A stretch of DNA of 25,945 nucleotides from a virus: the IMG/VR virus record IMGVR_UViG_3300025121_000135, positions 1-25,945 of that record; one strand, 5' to 3'. Positions 1 to 5,696 of this stretch are shown piece after piece; the first letter of the stretch is position 1, and every line of letters starts with the position of its first letter. A model generated the notes under the pieces. It saw only the letters and a list, made by a program, of their open reading frames with translations, ran no database searches and was not told where the DNA came from. The translations under genes were made by a program, and so were the position numbers.

Positions 1-72
1 CACTGAGCGAGGCCCAGAGCGAGTCACTGAGCGAGGCCCTGAGCGAGTCACTGAGCGAGGCCCTGAGCGAGG
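1..72. repeat. 24-bp tandem repeat, 3 copies, extending beyond window
   Basis: Three near-identical 24-bp units lie head to tail (1-24, 25-48, 49-72). Each is made of two related 12-bp halves (CACTGAGCGAGG and CCCTGAGCGAGT type). Only a few positions differ between copies. Read on the minus strand the unit encodes the eight-residue repeat DSLRASLS, so the repeat is part of a coding region. The array probably continues left of position 1. Confidence 0.9.
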
Positions 73-271
73 CGCATTCCGCCGCCCCCGCCTGCGGCGT
101 CAGCACCCACACCACGCCATCAACTTTGACCCCCGCGATCCTGGTCAGCTTGCGGACGGTGGCCTCCGCCCGAGGCCGGTCCGCGGGCTCCGTGCTCGTC
201 GCCGCGCGAAATGCCGCGGCGCGGTACTCGATCAGTGCCTGCTCCTGTTCCGCTGTCAGTTTGTTTATCAT
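1..271 (-). CDS. DSL/ASL-repeat protein (DUF6745-like N-terminal part), 3' end outside window
   Basis: The frame opens with ATG at 271 (MINKLTAEQEQALIEYRAAA), 16 nt after the stop of the upstream gene, with a GGGGGG Shine-Dalgarno just before it, and runs off the window edge after 90 codons. Residues 1-70 contain STEPADRPRAEA and a VVWVLTPQAGA stretch. From memory this is the usual N-terminal layout of a widespread protein family (which I associate with DUF6745) in which a conserved head is followed by long (D/A)SL(R/W/S) octapeptide repeats. The repeat starts here as ASLRASLSDSLRASLSDSLW and continues out of view. The function of the family is unknown to me. The identification rests on this architecture; the DUF number should be checked. 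Confidence 0.6.
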   Translation of the reverse strand, partial: MINKLTAEQEQALIEYRAAAFRAATSTEPADRPRAEATVRKLTRIAGVKVDGVVWVLTPQAGAAECASLRASLSDSLRASLSDSLWASLS

Positions 272-286
272 CGTACCCCCCGAGTA

Positions 287-853
287 TCACTCCACCACTT
301 CACCGATCTGTCCCTCCACATGCGGACAGACGGCAGCAGCCAGGTCCAGCCGGACGTTACCTCCGCTATTCTTCAGGGCCAGAAGTGCCCCACGGCCGTC
401 CGCCAACAAGACGATCGCCCCGTCGTCAAGAATGAGCATGTAGTCTACCGCTACTTTACCAACATAACCCAGTGCCACGAACTGCACGTCACCCGCCGGC
501 GTCAGCGCCCACACCACACCGGGTTTCAGCGTGATGCTGCGAAGATCCGTAGCAGGAAACACAGACACCCGCGTGGACAACGGCGCACGCAGAACTACCA
601 GAGCGCTGTTGCTGGATATTCTGCCCGGAGGCGTCAAAGACACCAAGTGCGACGGAGTATAAAAAACCGAACATGCCAGTATGCGCCCATCAGTAGTCAT
701 TACGTTTTGATGCACCGGCACATACCACGTGAACCCGGCCGTACCGTCTTTCCGCCCGAGCACTACAGCGAATTTATCACAGTCGGCACACGAAACAACT
801 GTACCGGGCACGCCCGGCTGAACACCCTGTGCGTCAACGGACCAAGTCTTCAT
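287..853 (-). CDS. hypothetical protein, 188 aa
   Basis: The ATG at 853 has an AGGAGG Shine-Dalgarno immediately upstream. It overlaps the end of the sigma-like gene by 20 nt, suggesting translational coupling. The protein begins MKTWSVDAQGVQPGVPG and is rich in short alternating hydrophobic/polar strands with many Val, Ala and Gly, consistent with an all-beta fold. A CADCDKF element at about residues 22-28 carries two cysteines. I see no signal peptide, membrane segment or catalytic motif. I do not recognise the family; its place at the end of the accessory gene run gives no clear function. Confidence 0.75.
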   Translation of the reverse strand: MKTWSVDAQGVQPGVPGTVVSCADCDKFAVVLGRKDGTAGFTWYVPVHQNVMTTDGRILACSVFYTPSHLVSLTPPGRISSNSALVVLRAPLSTRVSVFPATDLRSITLKPGVVWALTPAGDVQFVALGYVGKVAVDYMLILDDGAIVLLADGRGALLALKNSGGNVRLDLAAAVCPHVEGQIGEVVE

Positions 854-1421
854 CGCCGCCCTCCTGCACTACATATACCAAAGCGGCGGCAATCTGCCGA
901 AACGCGATATTCACCCTGTACTGCGACACACGCAGCCGACGAGCCACCAGTGCAGCCGACAGCAATGACGTTCTATGCGCACCAGCGGCACGCTCCTCGT
1001 CTGTCACCTCGGGCCGCAAAAGATGAACGTCCAGCACAGCCAGAGCCAGAGGGTGAGGCTGCAGCCTGCGACGCAGAGCGCGAAACACACGCGCTACCCG
1101 CCACCGCCGTTCGGCGGCGTCCCATTCTTCATCCGGCCCCATGCCAGATGCCGGGGGACCGCCGCCCTCGTCTGCCGCAAGCGGCGTGTCTACCCGCGGG
1201 TCACGGGCAGGCCACAACCGGTACCGCAGTACCCGCGTCATCCGCCTGTCTGCCACCGTAGTCTTCAGCCGAGACAAACCGTCACCATCAAGACCGGGGC
1301 AACGCTGCAACACCTCCGACACCGCCAGCGCAGCTTCCTGCTCCAGATCAGCCGGTTCCAGATCGTGCACGGAAGGAAAACGTGCAAGCCTACTCCGCGC
1401 CATTGCCGAATACGAATACAT
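834..1421 (-). CDS. sigma-70-like factor (regions 2 and 4 only), 195 aa
   Basis: The start is placed at ATG 1421 (MYSYSAMARSRLARFPSVHD) because GGGGGG lies just upstream and a longer frame from 1463 would run into the preceding gene. Residues 1-65 resemble sigma region 2: an amphipathic helix, then DLEPADLEQEAALAVSEVL, close to the DLxQEGxxAL core-binding signature, then basic helices. After a variable linker rich in acidic residues and Gly/Pro, residues 125-190 (ALRRRLQPHPLALAVL through SLLSAALVARRLRVSQYRVN) look like region 4 with a helix-turn-helix for -35 recognition. Its likely role is directing host RNA polymerase to phage promoters. It is shorter and more divergent than housekeeping sigma, so a different HTH protein is possible. 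Confidence 0.55.
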   Translation of the reverse strand: MYSYSAMARSRLARFPSVHDLEPADLEQEAALAVSEVLQRCPGLDGDGLSRLKTTVADRRMTRVLRYRLWPARDPRVDTPLAADEGGGPPASGMGPDEEWDAAERRWRVARVFRALRRRLQPHPLALAVLDVHLLRPEVTDEERAAGAHRTSLLSAALVARRLRVSQYRVNIAFRQIAAALVYVVQEGGDEDLVR

Positions 1422-1435
1422 GCCGCCCCCCCTGA

Positions 1436-1819
1436 TCAGAGTTCGATCCCCGCTCGATTGCACACGCGCCGCGCTGCTTCCTCAAACCCGAACCACGCCA
1501 GCAGGTTCTGATTCTGCTGGTCCAACGCCAGCGGGTCTTCCGAGTCCCACTTCTCAGCGAACAACGCTGCTGGACACGACTCTCCGGCGCAAGACAGCAG
1601 TTCGGCCAGCATTCGGTTGATCTCCGCCTTGTGCGTCCCGTAAAACAGCACGGTGTCCTCGTAATAAACCAGAGTGTCCACGATCCCCGACACACAGCCG
1701 TCCCGCGCCAAATCGGCAGCAACCGACTGTACGTCGCCGTCCCGTTCCTCCGCCTCTTTCCGCAGCCACTGAACAACGACATCTTCCAACTTCGTTTCTG
1801 CCGTCAATTCGTTCGACAT
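1436..1819 (-). CDS. DUF7222-like phage protein, 127 aa
   Basis: The ATG at 1819 follows a GGAGGA Shine-Dalgarno at ideal spacing. The protein is helical and acidic. It contains a central GCVSGIVDTLVYYEDTVLFY segment (about residues 41-60), then HKAEINRMLAELL, then a C-terminal block KWDSEDPLALDQQNQNLLAW followed by FGFEEAARR. This arrangement matches, from memory, a small conserved phage family that I associate with DUF7222; no biochemical role is known to me. It ends 14 nt before the sigma-like gene and is probably co-transcribed with it. Confidence 0.75.
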   Translation of the reverse strand: MSNELTAETKLEDVVVQWLRKEAEERDGDVQSVAADLARDGCVSGIVDTLVYYEDTVLFYGTHKAEINRMLAELLSCAGESCPAALFAEKWDSEDPLALDQQNQNLLAWFGFEEAARRVCNRAGIEL

Positions 1820-1841
1820 CGTCTTCCTCCGATTTCCTGAA

Positions 1842-2051
1842 TTATCCGACCTCGACGACGAGTACCTTAACGATCCGCACTACGCGGTTGGCATCATCCC
1901 AGGCCGCCCCACCAGCTTTCCGGTACTTCCGAATCTGCAGGTTGCAACCCGCCCTGTCCACGTCAAGGGCAGAAACGTCCAGCCAAGTGTGACCATCATC
2001 CTCACACTTCCTGATAGGGACATACGCCGTGATTGAATGAATGAGCGGCAT
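1842..2051 (-). CDS. small hypothetical protein, 69 aa
   Basis: The start is set at ATG 2051 (MPLIHSITAYVPIRKCEDDG) because GGTGGGGTGAGA directly upstream is a good ribosome site and because it lies just 5 nt after the stop of the preceding gene. A longer frame from 2153 would overlap that gene extensively. The product is a compact mixed protein with a basic centre (LQIRKYRKAGG) and a C-terminal hydrophobic strand (VVRIVKVLVVEVG). No motif is recognised. Synteny and the ribosome site are the main support. Confidence 0.55.
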   Translation of the reverse strand: MPLIHSITAYVPIRKCEDDGHTWLDVSALDVDRAGCNLQIRKYRKAGGAAWDDANRVVRIVKVLVVEVG

Positions 2052-2056
2052 TCTTC

Positions 2057-2341
2057 TCACCCCACCTGCGTCAAAAGACGCGTTTTCGGGTTGAACCAGC
2101 CGTGGCGACGACCGACACCGGCGGCCCCCAGGGTCACAAAATCGAAGTAGCACTGTTCGGTCGGATTCGGATCAGGGTCGAAGAACGGACGGACGATCTC
2201 GAACGACTCTCCAAGATAAATGGCGTGAACCGTGTACAGCGCACCACAGCGCGTACACTTGACTACGCTCCTCGTCTTCGTACCGTTACCGGGATCAGTC
2301 GCCAGCTTACATGCACAGGCAGGGCATCCATCCGTCTTCAT
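2057..2341 (-). CDS. zinc-ribbon-like protein, 94 aa
   Basis: Two ATG codons are close together (2347 and 2341). The GGAGG site ends only 2 nt before the first but 8 nt before the second, so 2341 (MKTDGCPACACKLATD) is preferred. The N-terminal half has CPAC and, about 20 residues later, CTRCGALY. This paired-cysteine arrangement is typical of a zinc ribbon that binds nucleic acid or supports a protein fold. The C-terminal half has aromatic and proline residues (RPFFDPDPNPTEQCYFDFV) with no recognised motif. The specific function is unknown. Confidence 0.65.
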   Translation of the reverse strand: MKTDGCPACACKLATDPGNGTKTRSVVKCTRCGALYTVHAIYLGESFEIVRPFFDPDPNPTEQCYFDFVTLGAAGVGRRHGWFNPKTRLLTQVG

Positions 2342-2371
2342 CGGCATCGCCTCCGGTTATCACCCAGCCCG

Positions 2372-2399
2372 ATTACCATGCAATCAGCGTGCCAGTCAA
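2372..2399 (-). promoter_or_regulatory. candidate sigma-70-type promoter upstream of the zinc-ribbon gene
   Basis: The 125-nt gap between 2341 and 2467 contains, on the minus strand, TTGACT (2399-2394) and, 16 nt further, GGTAAT (2377-2372), preceded by CAT. The -35-like hexamer is strong and the -10 is weak. The TGGTA core resembles the TGGTATA element upstream of three other genes here. No convincing terminator hairpin was seen in the gap. Confidence 0.35.
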
Positions 2400-2466
2400 G
2401 CCCTATTTTTCGTAACCAGCGAGAACCAAAGCAAACTGATTACCCGTAACAGAAGTGAGACAGCAC

Positions 2467-2628
2467 CTATTGTGTAGCACGGTGAAACATGCGCCTCAGA
2501 ATGAGCGTCGCAGAAAACAACACCTGCTCGACCGGAACCGGGGGAGTTTCAGTACTGGCACACGCGACTGCAAAACTCTGAGCATCCAATTCCGCACCAA
2601 CAAACAAGACCCCCGACAACATCGTCAT
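2467..2628 (-). CDS. small hypothetical protein, 53 aa, coupled to methyltransferase
   Basis: The ATG at 2628 overlaps the TGA of the methyltransferase gene (ATGA overlap), the same junction type used at several other gene borders here. A longer frame beginning at 2757 would overlap the methyltransferase coding end by about 130 nt and is less likely. The product starts MTMLSGVLFVGAELDAQSFA and is mostly hydrophobic with a basic C-terminus (LILRRMFHRATQ). No motif is recognised. There is no strong Shine-Dalgarno, so re-initiation after the methyltransferase stop would be needed. Confidence 0.45.
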   Translation of the reverse strand: MTMLSGVLFVGAELDAQSFAVACASTETPPVPVEQVLFSATLILRRMFHRATQ

Positions 2629-4229
2629 GGCCGGCACGCCATGAACGCACGAATGAACTCCGCAGCGAGCGGCGGCACTATTGCGTTTCCGTACGCGCGC
2701 AGTTGCCCCGTGCGACCGGGCCTGACGGGAGCGATCGGGCTGACCGAGCTTATGCAAAATCGGCCTCCACTACATATACCGCACCCCGCTTTCTCTTCGT
2801 CAGAAATGGATTCCCATGCTTTTTGAATCTCTGATAGTGTCGTGGGCACATCCCCGCCTTGACTGAGGTAACGCTGCAAAAACGACAAGGCGGCTTCGGT
2901 TTTGCCGTCTCCCGTCGCAAGCGCCCATGCTCTTTCATGTGACACACAAAACACACGGGCGTCAGGTTGTCCGGGGCATTGTTCATTGGGTTGCCGTCCG
3001 CGGGATGTACGTTCAAATTGCGCGCAGTCCCGCAGTCCCGGCAATTCTTCCCGACGTGCTTTGCTGCCTGTCTCCGGTATGCCTTCGGCGACTCTACCTT
3101 GATCCTCCCCATCTGCCACGACGCCATGCATCTCCTGTCGCAGAACAGCCGCTGGTTGAATACCGAAAGATCCTCCAACCTCAGCCCGAACACCTTCCGC
3201 ATCATACGCACAGCGCATTGCTTGCAATATTTCTCTGGAGTTTCCTTCTGTTTGCGCCCCATACATCACCCCCGTTTCCCTCTGGCAGGTGCCAATTGAG
3301 TCCATTGTATGGGCAACCCCATCAGATAGCAGACGAATTCTGGGGCGAGTCGGGCGAGACTTTCCGTCCCGGCAGGAAAGCCATTCGATGTCGGACCAGG
3401 GGCCTGCGCCGCCTGCCGGGGCAACTGGTCGAGTCGTTCCCGCCCCGTCCCGTCCGGGTTGATCCCCGTCGTCGCCATACCCGGTGTGTCCTTCCAGTCT
3501 CTGCTGCTTGGCGTTGTCCAGCCGACCAGTTGCACCTGGTCCTCCAGGTTCCGCACATCTCCCGGCTGTACCCGATTCCCGCCCGCGTCGCCCCGTGCCC
3601 GCGGCGTCTGCCAGCCGACAAACTTCACAGCGTGCTCCAGGCTCGCCGTGTGTTTCTTCCCGTCCTGCGTGCGCCCCGTGGCATCCATCTTGTCCACATC
3701 CATCGTTCGTCCGCCGCTTGGCGTGTTGGGAGTCGGCCACCCAGTACAGCCGCTGCCGGATGTGCGGTGCGCCGACGCTACAAGCTGGAAGTACCGTCGC
3801 CCCGCAGGTGTAACCTTCTCCTTCCAGGTCGTCGAATACAAGATCGAGCCAACCCCCTCCAATTGCTGCTCCAACCTGCTCGCCAAACACAGTGTCAGGC
3901 TTGCACTCGCGGATGAGACGGTAGAAGTCTGGCCAGAGATGTCGGTCATCACACACTCCTCTCCGATTGCCTGCAACAGAAAACGGCTGACAAGGAGCCG
4001 AGCCGGTCCACACGGGGCGTCCCTCGGGCCAACCAGCGAGATGCAGGGCCAGCGGCCAACCAGCGATCCCGGCAAAGAAGTGGCATTGCGTATACCCGTG
4101 CAAATCTGCGGGGGAAACCGTCTGTATCGGCCTGTCGTCGATGTCGCCCAACGGTATGTGCCCCGCCACCATGAGGTTCCACAGCCACGCGACGCAGTAC
4201 GGATCAATCTCGTTGTAGTACGCGACCAC
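2625..4229 (-). CDS. DNA (cytosine-5) methyltransferase, 534 aa, with HNH gene in its 3' part
   Basis: The start is GTG at 4229 (VVAYYNEIDPYCVAW), matching where related phage enzymes begin as I remember them. Cytosine-5 methyltransferase motifs are seen in order: motif I FFAGIAG (51-57, S-adenosylmethionine binding), motif IV PCQPFS with catalytic Cys80 (79-84), a motif VI equivalent VFGEQV (114-119), motif VIII RQRLYWVAD (158-166), and near the C-terminus RAYGNAIVPPLAAEF (motif X-like). Residues 160-310 hold LAD-type repeats typical of the family's variable recognition region. Residues about 322-493 overlap the HNH gene in another frame; removing that part leaves about 350-360 residues, nearer the family length I expect. 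It probably modifies phage DNA against host restriction. If the enzyme needs an uninterrupted C-terminus, activity is uncertain. Confidence 0.8.
   Translation of the reverse strand: MVAYYNEIDPYCVAWLWNLMVAGHIPLGDIDDRPIQTVSPADLHGYTQCHFFAGIAGWPLALHLAGWPEGRPVWTGSAPCQPFSVAGNRRGVCDDRHLWPDFYRLIRECKPDTVFGEQVGAAIGGGWLDLVFDDLEGEGYTCGATVLPACSVGAPHIRQRLYWVADSQHAKRRTNDGCGQDGCHGAHAGREETHGEPGARCEVCRLADAAGTGRRGRESGTAGRCAEPGGPGATGRLDNAKQQRLEGHTGYGDDGDQPGRDGAGTTRPVAPAGGAGPWSDIEWLSCRDGKSRPTRPRIRLLSDGVAHTMDSIGTCQRETGVMYGAQTEGNSREILQAMRCAYDAEGVRAEVGGSFGIQPAAVLRQEMHGVVADGEDQGRVAEGIPETGSKARREELPGLRDCAQFERTSRGRQPNEQCPGQPDARVFCVSHERAWALATGDGKTEAALSFLQRYLSQGGDVPTTLSEIQKAWESISDEEKAGCGICSGGRFCISSVSPIAPVRPGRTGQLRAYGNAIVPPLAAEFIRAFMACRP
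2750..3262 (-). CDS. HNH endonuclease with extra zinc motifs, 170 aa
   Basis: The ATG at 3262 (MGRKQKETPEKYCKQC) is preceded by GGGGGTGA. The N-terminal region has CKQC (13-16) and FCDRRC (40-45), a probable zinc knuckle. The HNH core follows: CRDC (74-77), NVHP with His86, NLTPVCFVCHMKEHGR with Cys104, Cys107, His108 and His112. The C-terminus carries CPRHYQRFKKHGNPF, a knuckle often seen at the end of phage HNH proteins. These enzymes nick or cut DNA and often act as homing endonucleases. The gene lies inside the methyltransferase gene in the +1 frame, just before the enzyme's C-terminal GNAIVPP motif, as expected of a mobile gene that entered a conserved site. Confidence 0.85.
   Translation of the reverse strand: MGRKQKETPEKYCKQCAVRMMRKVFGLRLEDLSVFNQRLFCDRRCMASWQMGRIKVESPKAYRRQAAKHVGKNCRDCGTARNLNVHPADGNPMNNAPDNLTPVCFVCHMKEHGRLRRETAKPKPPCRFCSVTSVKAGMCPRHYQRFKKHGNPFLTKRKRGAVYVVEADFA
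3266..3949 (-). CDS. predicted nested gene in +1 frame of the methyltransferase, 227 aa
   Basis: The ATG at 3949 has GAGAGGAG upstream with a 6-nt spacer, among the best ribosome sites in the window though it lies inside the methyltransferase gene. The frame stays open for 227 codons to TGA at 3266, one codon before the HNH start, in the same frame. The product begins MTDISGQTSTVSSASASLTL. It has STTWKEKVTPAGRR (39-52), three spaced GWxTP elements (70-74, 112-116, 143-147), DWKDTPGM, and ends APEFVCYLMGLPIQWTQLAP. From memory these are hallmarks of a family of uncharacterised phage proteins, including the LMGxPxxW ending. The opposite explanation is that such database entries are themselves frame-shadows of methyltransferases. 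Function unknown. Confidence 0.5.
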   Translation of the reverse strand: MTDISGQTSTVSSASASLTLCLASRLEQQLEGVGSILYSTTWKEKVTPAGRRYFQLVASAHRTSGSGCTGWPTPNTPSGGRTMDVDKMDATGRTQDGKKHTASLEHAVKFVGWQTPRARGDAGGNRVQPGDVRNLEDQVQLVGWTTPSSRDWKDTPGMATTGINPDGTGRERLDQLPRQAAQAPGPTSNGFPAGTESLARLAPEFVCYLMGLPIQWTQLAPARGKRG

Positions 4230-4232
4230 ACT

Positions 4233-4643
4233 TCACCGATCGACCGAGTACAATAGCACAGCACAATCGACACATATGCCGGGAGCAAACGTCACCATAC
4301 CGGAAACAACAACGTCCGGTATGACCGGACCGACGGACGCTACCGCAACATCTGAATCAACACCGGCTATCGCGCGTCTGAAACGGATCACACACCCCCA
4401 CAACCCGCCACCGATATGCGTCAGCCGCTCCCTGCAAACCGGGAACGGAGCCGGAAACCCCCCAGCGAGCACCAGCGCCTCCTCGGCAACACGCGCATCA
4501 TTCGCGGCGCCGAGGCTGTCCGCCAGTATCTGAGTTGCCGTAGCGACAGATAGACGGGGAGACAAGCGCACGCCCTGCAAGAGGAGAGAAAGCGCAATAT
4601 CCAATTCCGGGAACACAGGCCCGCGCCGAGACCAATCGCTCAT
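4233..4643 (-). CDS. hypothetical protein, 136 aa
   Basis: The ATG at 4643 overlaps the stop of the upstream gene (ATGA). The stop at 4233 is 3 nt before the methyltransferase GTG. The product begins MSDWSRRGPVFPELDIALSL. The N-terminal half is helical (LSLLLQGVRLSPRLSVATAT, then AANDARVAEEALVLAGG). The C-terminal half is strand-rich with a hydrophobic end (VSGMVTFAPGICVDCAVLLY). No catalytic motif or signal peptide is evident and I do not recognise the family. Operon position just before the methyltransferase is the only contextual clue. Confidence 0.7.
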   Translation of the reverse strand: MSDWSRRGPVFPELDIALSLLLQGVRLSPRLSVATATQILADSLGAANDARVAEEALVLAGGFPAPFPVCRERLTHIGGGLWGCVIRFRRAIAGVDSDVAVASVGPVIPDVVVSGMVTFAPGICVDCAVLLYSVDR

Positions 4644-5065
4644 ACCCGCACCTTCGAGTAGACGATCACCTGCTCGTAGTCGAACACACCGATCTCACGC
4701 GGGCGTACCCGTCCGTCCAGATGCCGCACCTGAAACACGATCTCAGGCGCCGCTGTATCGGGCAACCGCTTGATCACCCGGCAAAGTCCACCAGGCCACG
4801 ACCCCATCGGTACGGTTTCTACCAGCACACCAATCAGTCGGTGCCTGTAATGGCAGTCGGCGGATCGCGCATCCCAGACCTCGCCGCCAGGAAACCGGAG
4901 CTTATGCCTGACACAGAAACGGATGGCGTTACGCTGCGTACTACGCCTATAATAGAAGTTCGGTATCTGTGTTGCGCTGTCTATCTTCCAAGAAAGACAG
5001 TACGTCCCCGCTTCAAGCAGAACACAATGAAACCCGGATGCCGTCTTAGATGTGCGCACTGCCAC
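4640..5065 (-). CDS. hypothetical protein, 141 aa
   Basis: The start is GTG at 5065 (VAVRTSKTASGFHCVLLEAG), with GGGGGG upstream; a second GTG two codons later is also possible. It follows the preceding stop by 8 nt and ends in an ATGA overlap with the next gene. The protein is basic and strand-rich, with several Cys and His residues in the middle (FCVRHKLRFPGG, DCHYRHRLIG) that are not arranged as a classical zinc finger. The C-terminal third (PEIVFQVRHLDGRVRPREIG) looks like a small beta domain. Family and role are unknown. Confidence 0.7.
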   Translation of the reverse strand: MAVRTSKTASGFHCVLLEAGTYCLSWKIDSATQIPNFYYRRSTQRNAIRFCVRHKLRFPGGEVWDARSADCHYRHRLIGVLVETVPMGSWPGGLCRVIKRLPDTAAPEIVFQVRHLDGRVRPREIGVFDYEQVIVYSKVRV

Positions 5066-5073
5066 TTGCCCCC

Positions 5074-5346
5074 CTACATGCCTAAGCCGCGATAGAAAGC
5101 ATCGCGCTCCGGCTTTGCTGCAATAGCAGCGGCCTCTGTTTCAAACACATCATCAACCGAGAATGTTGTCGTCTCGCCGGAAAACGGAGAACGCCGTACC
5201 AGGGGGAACCAGACCTTGCAGACCAGCGTCGCGTCAGGTGACACCGACGACGGCCACGGCGCTACGACCAGCATCGCGGGCACAATCACCCCGGCAAACA
5301 GCGTAGTATCGGATACATACACGAAAACTGTAGCACCATCGTTCAT
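5074..5346 (-). CDS. hypothetical protein, 90 aa
   Basis: The start is placed at ATG 5346 (MNDGATVFVYVSDTTLFAG), which overlaps the upstream stop as ATGA and has GGAGG at the right distance. An earlier ATG at 5415 would overlap the preceding gene by about 70 nt. The sequence is dominated by beta-strand-like stretches (TLFAGVIVPAMLVVAPWPSS, ATLVCKVWFPLV) and ends with a short helix (EAAAIAAKPERDAFYRGLGM). It has no recognised motif. The hydrophobic stretch is too broken up by prolines to be a confident membrane segment. Confidence 0.65.
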   Translation of the reverse strand: MNDGATVFVYVSDTTLFAGVIVPAMLVVAPWPSSVSPDATLVCKVWFPLVRRSPFSGETTTFSVDDVFETEAAAIAAKPERDAFYRGLGM

Positions 5347-5696
5347 CTGATCCTCCGCGACATCCGGTACAACACGCTGTTCGACGTCATTACCGGAGTC
5401 AATAGACCGCGACACTTCTTCGGCCGGTGCACCGGCTCCGGCACAGGATCAGGCACCGACAATACCACGTTAAACCCGACAAACGATTCACTATCGCTGG
5501 CGTATGCGCGGTCAACAGAAACCAAGGCGCTGCCCGCCCACTTGGCAACAACGAAATCACCAACAAGAGCGAACAGTAAACTGTCGTCACCCCGCGCACA
5601 GGCGCGACGAAACGGCAGCGGCAGACCACTCGCATGCGCGTTCCACGTCAGACGTGAAACGAAGACCTGCTGCTCGTGTCTGCCCTGCACATTCAT
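5343..5696 (-). CDS. hypothetical protein, 117 aa
   Basis: The ATG at 5696 overlaps the primase stop codon (ATGA), so it is probably translated by coupling. The product starts MNVQGRHEQQVFVSRLTWNA and has strands such as SLLFALVGDFVVAKW and FVGFNVVLSVPDPVPEP. A basic C-terminal tail ends MSRRIR. I do not recognise the family. Its immediate position after the primase could mean an accessory replication role, but that is inference from position only. Confidence 0.7.
   Translation of the reverse strand: MNVQGRHEQQVFVSRLTWNAHASGLPLPFRRACARGDDSLLFALVGDFVVAKWAGSALVSVDRAYASDSESFVGFNVVLSVPDPVPEPVHRPKKCRGLLTPVMTSNSVLYRMSRRIR

Noticed and set aside
1-72. Possible CRISPR-like array
   Set aside because: The repeats are contiguous with no unique spacers and code for a protein repeat, so it is a coding tandem repeat.
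320-1261. Long plus-strand open frame (313 codons)
   Set aside because: It lies opposite three minus-strand genes with good ribosome sites, has low-complexity Arg/Pro/His composition and no motif; it is an antisense shadow.
2927-3916. Long plus-strand open frame (329 codons)
   Set aside because: Antisense to methyltransferase, nested and HNH frames, Arg/Pro-rich, no ribosome site recognised. Its length follows from the double constraint on the opposite strand.
3949-4288. Upstream part of the nested frame (open from 4288)
   Set aside because: Before ATG 3949 this frame shows only a shadow of methyltransferase motif I and IV DNA and no ribosome site; only the part from 3949 has a start signal and family-like features.
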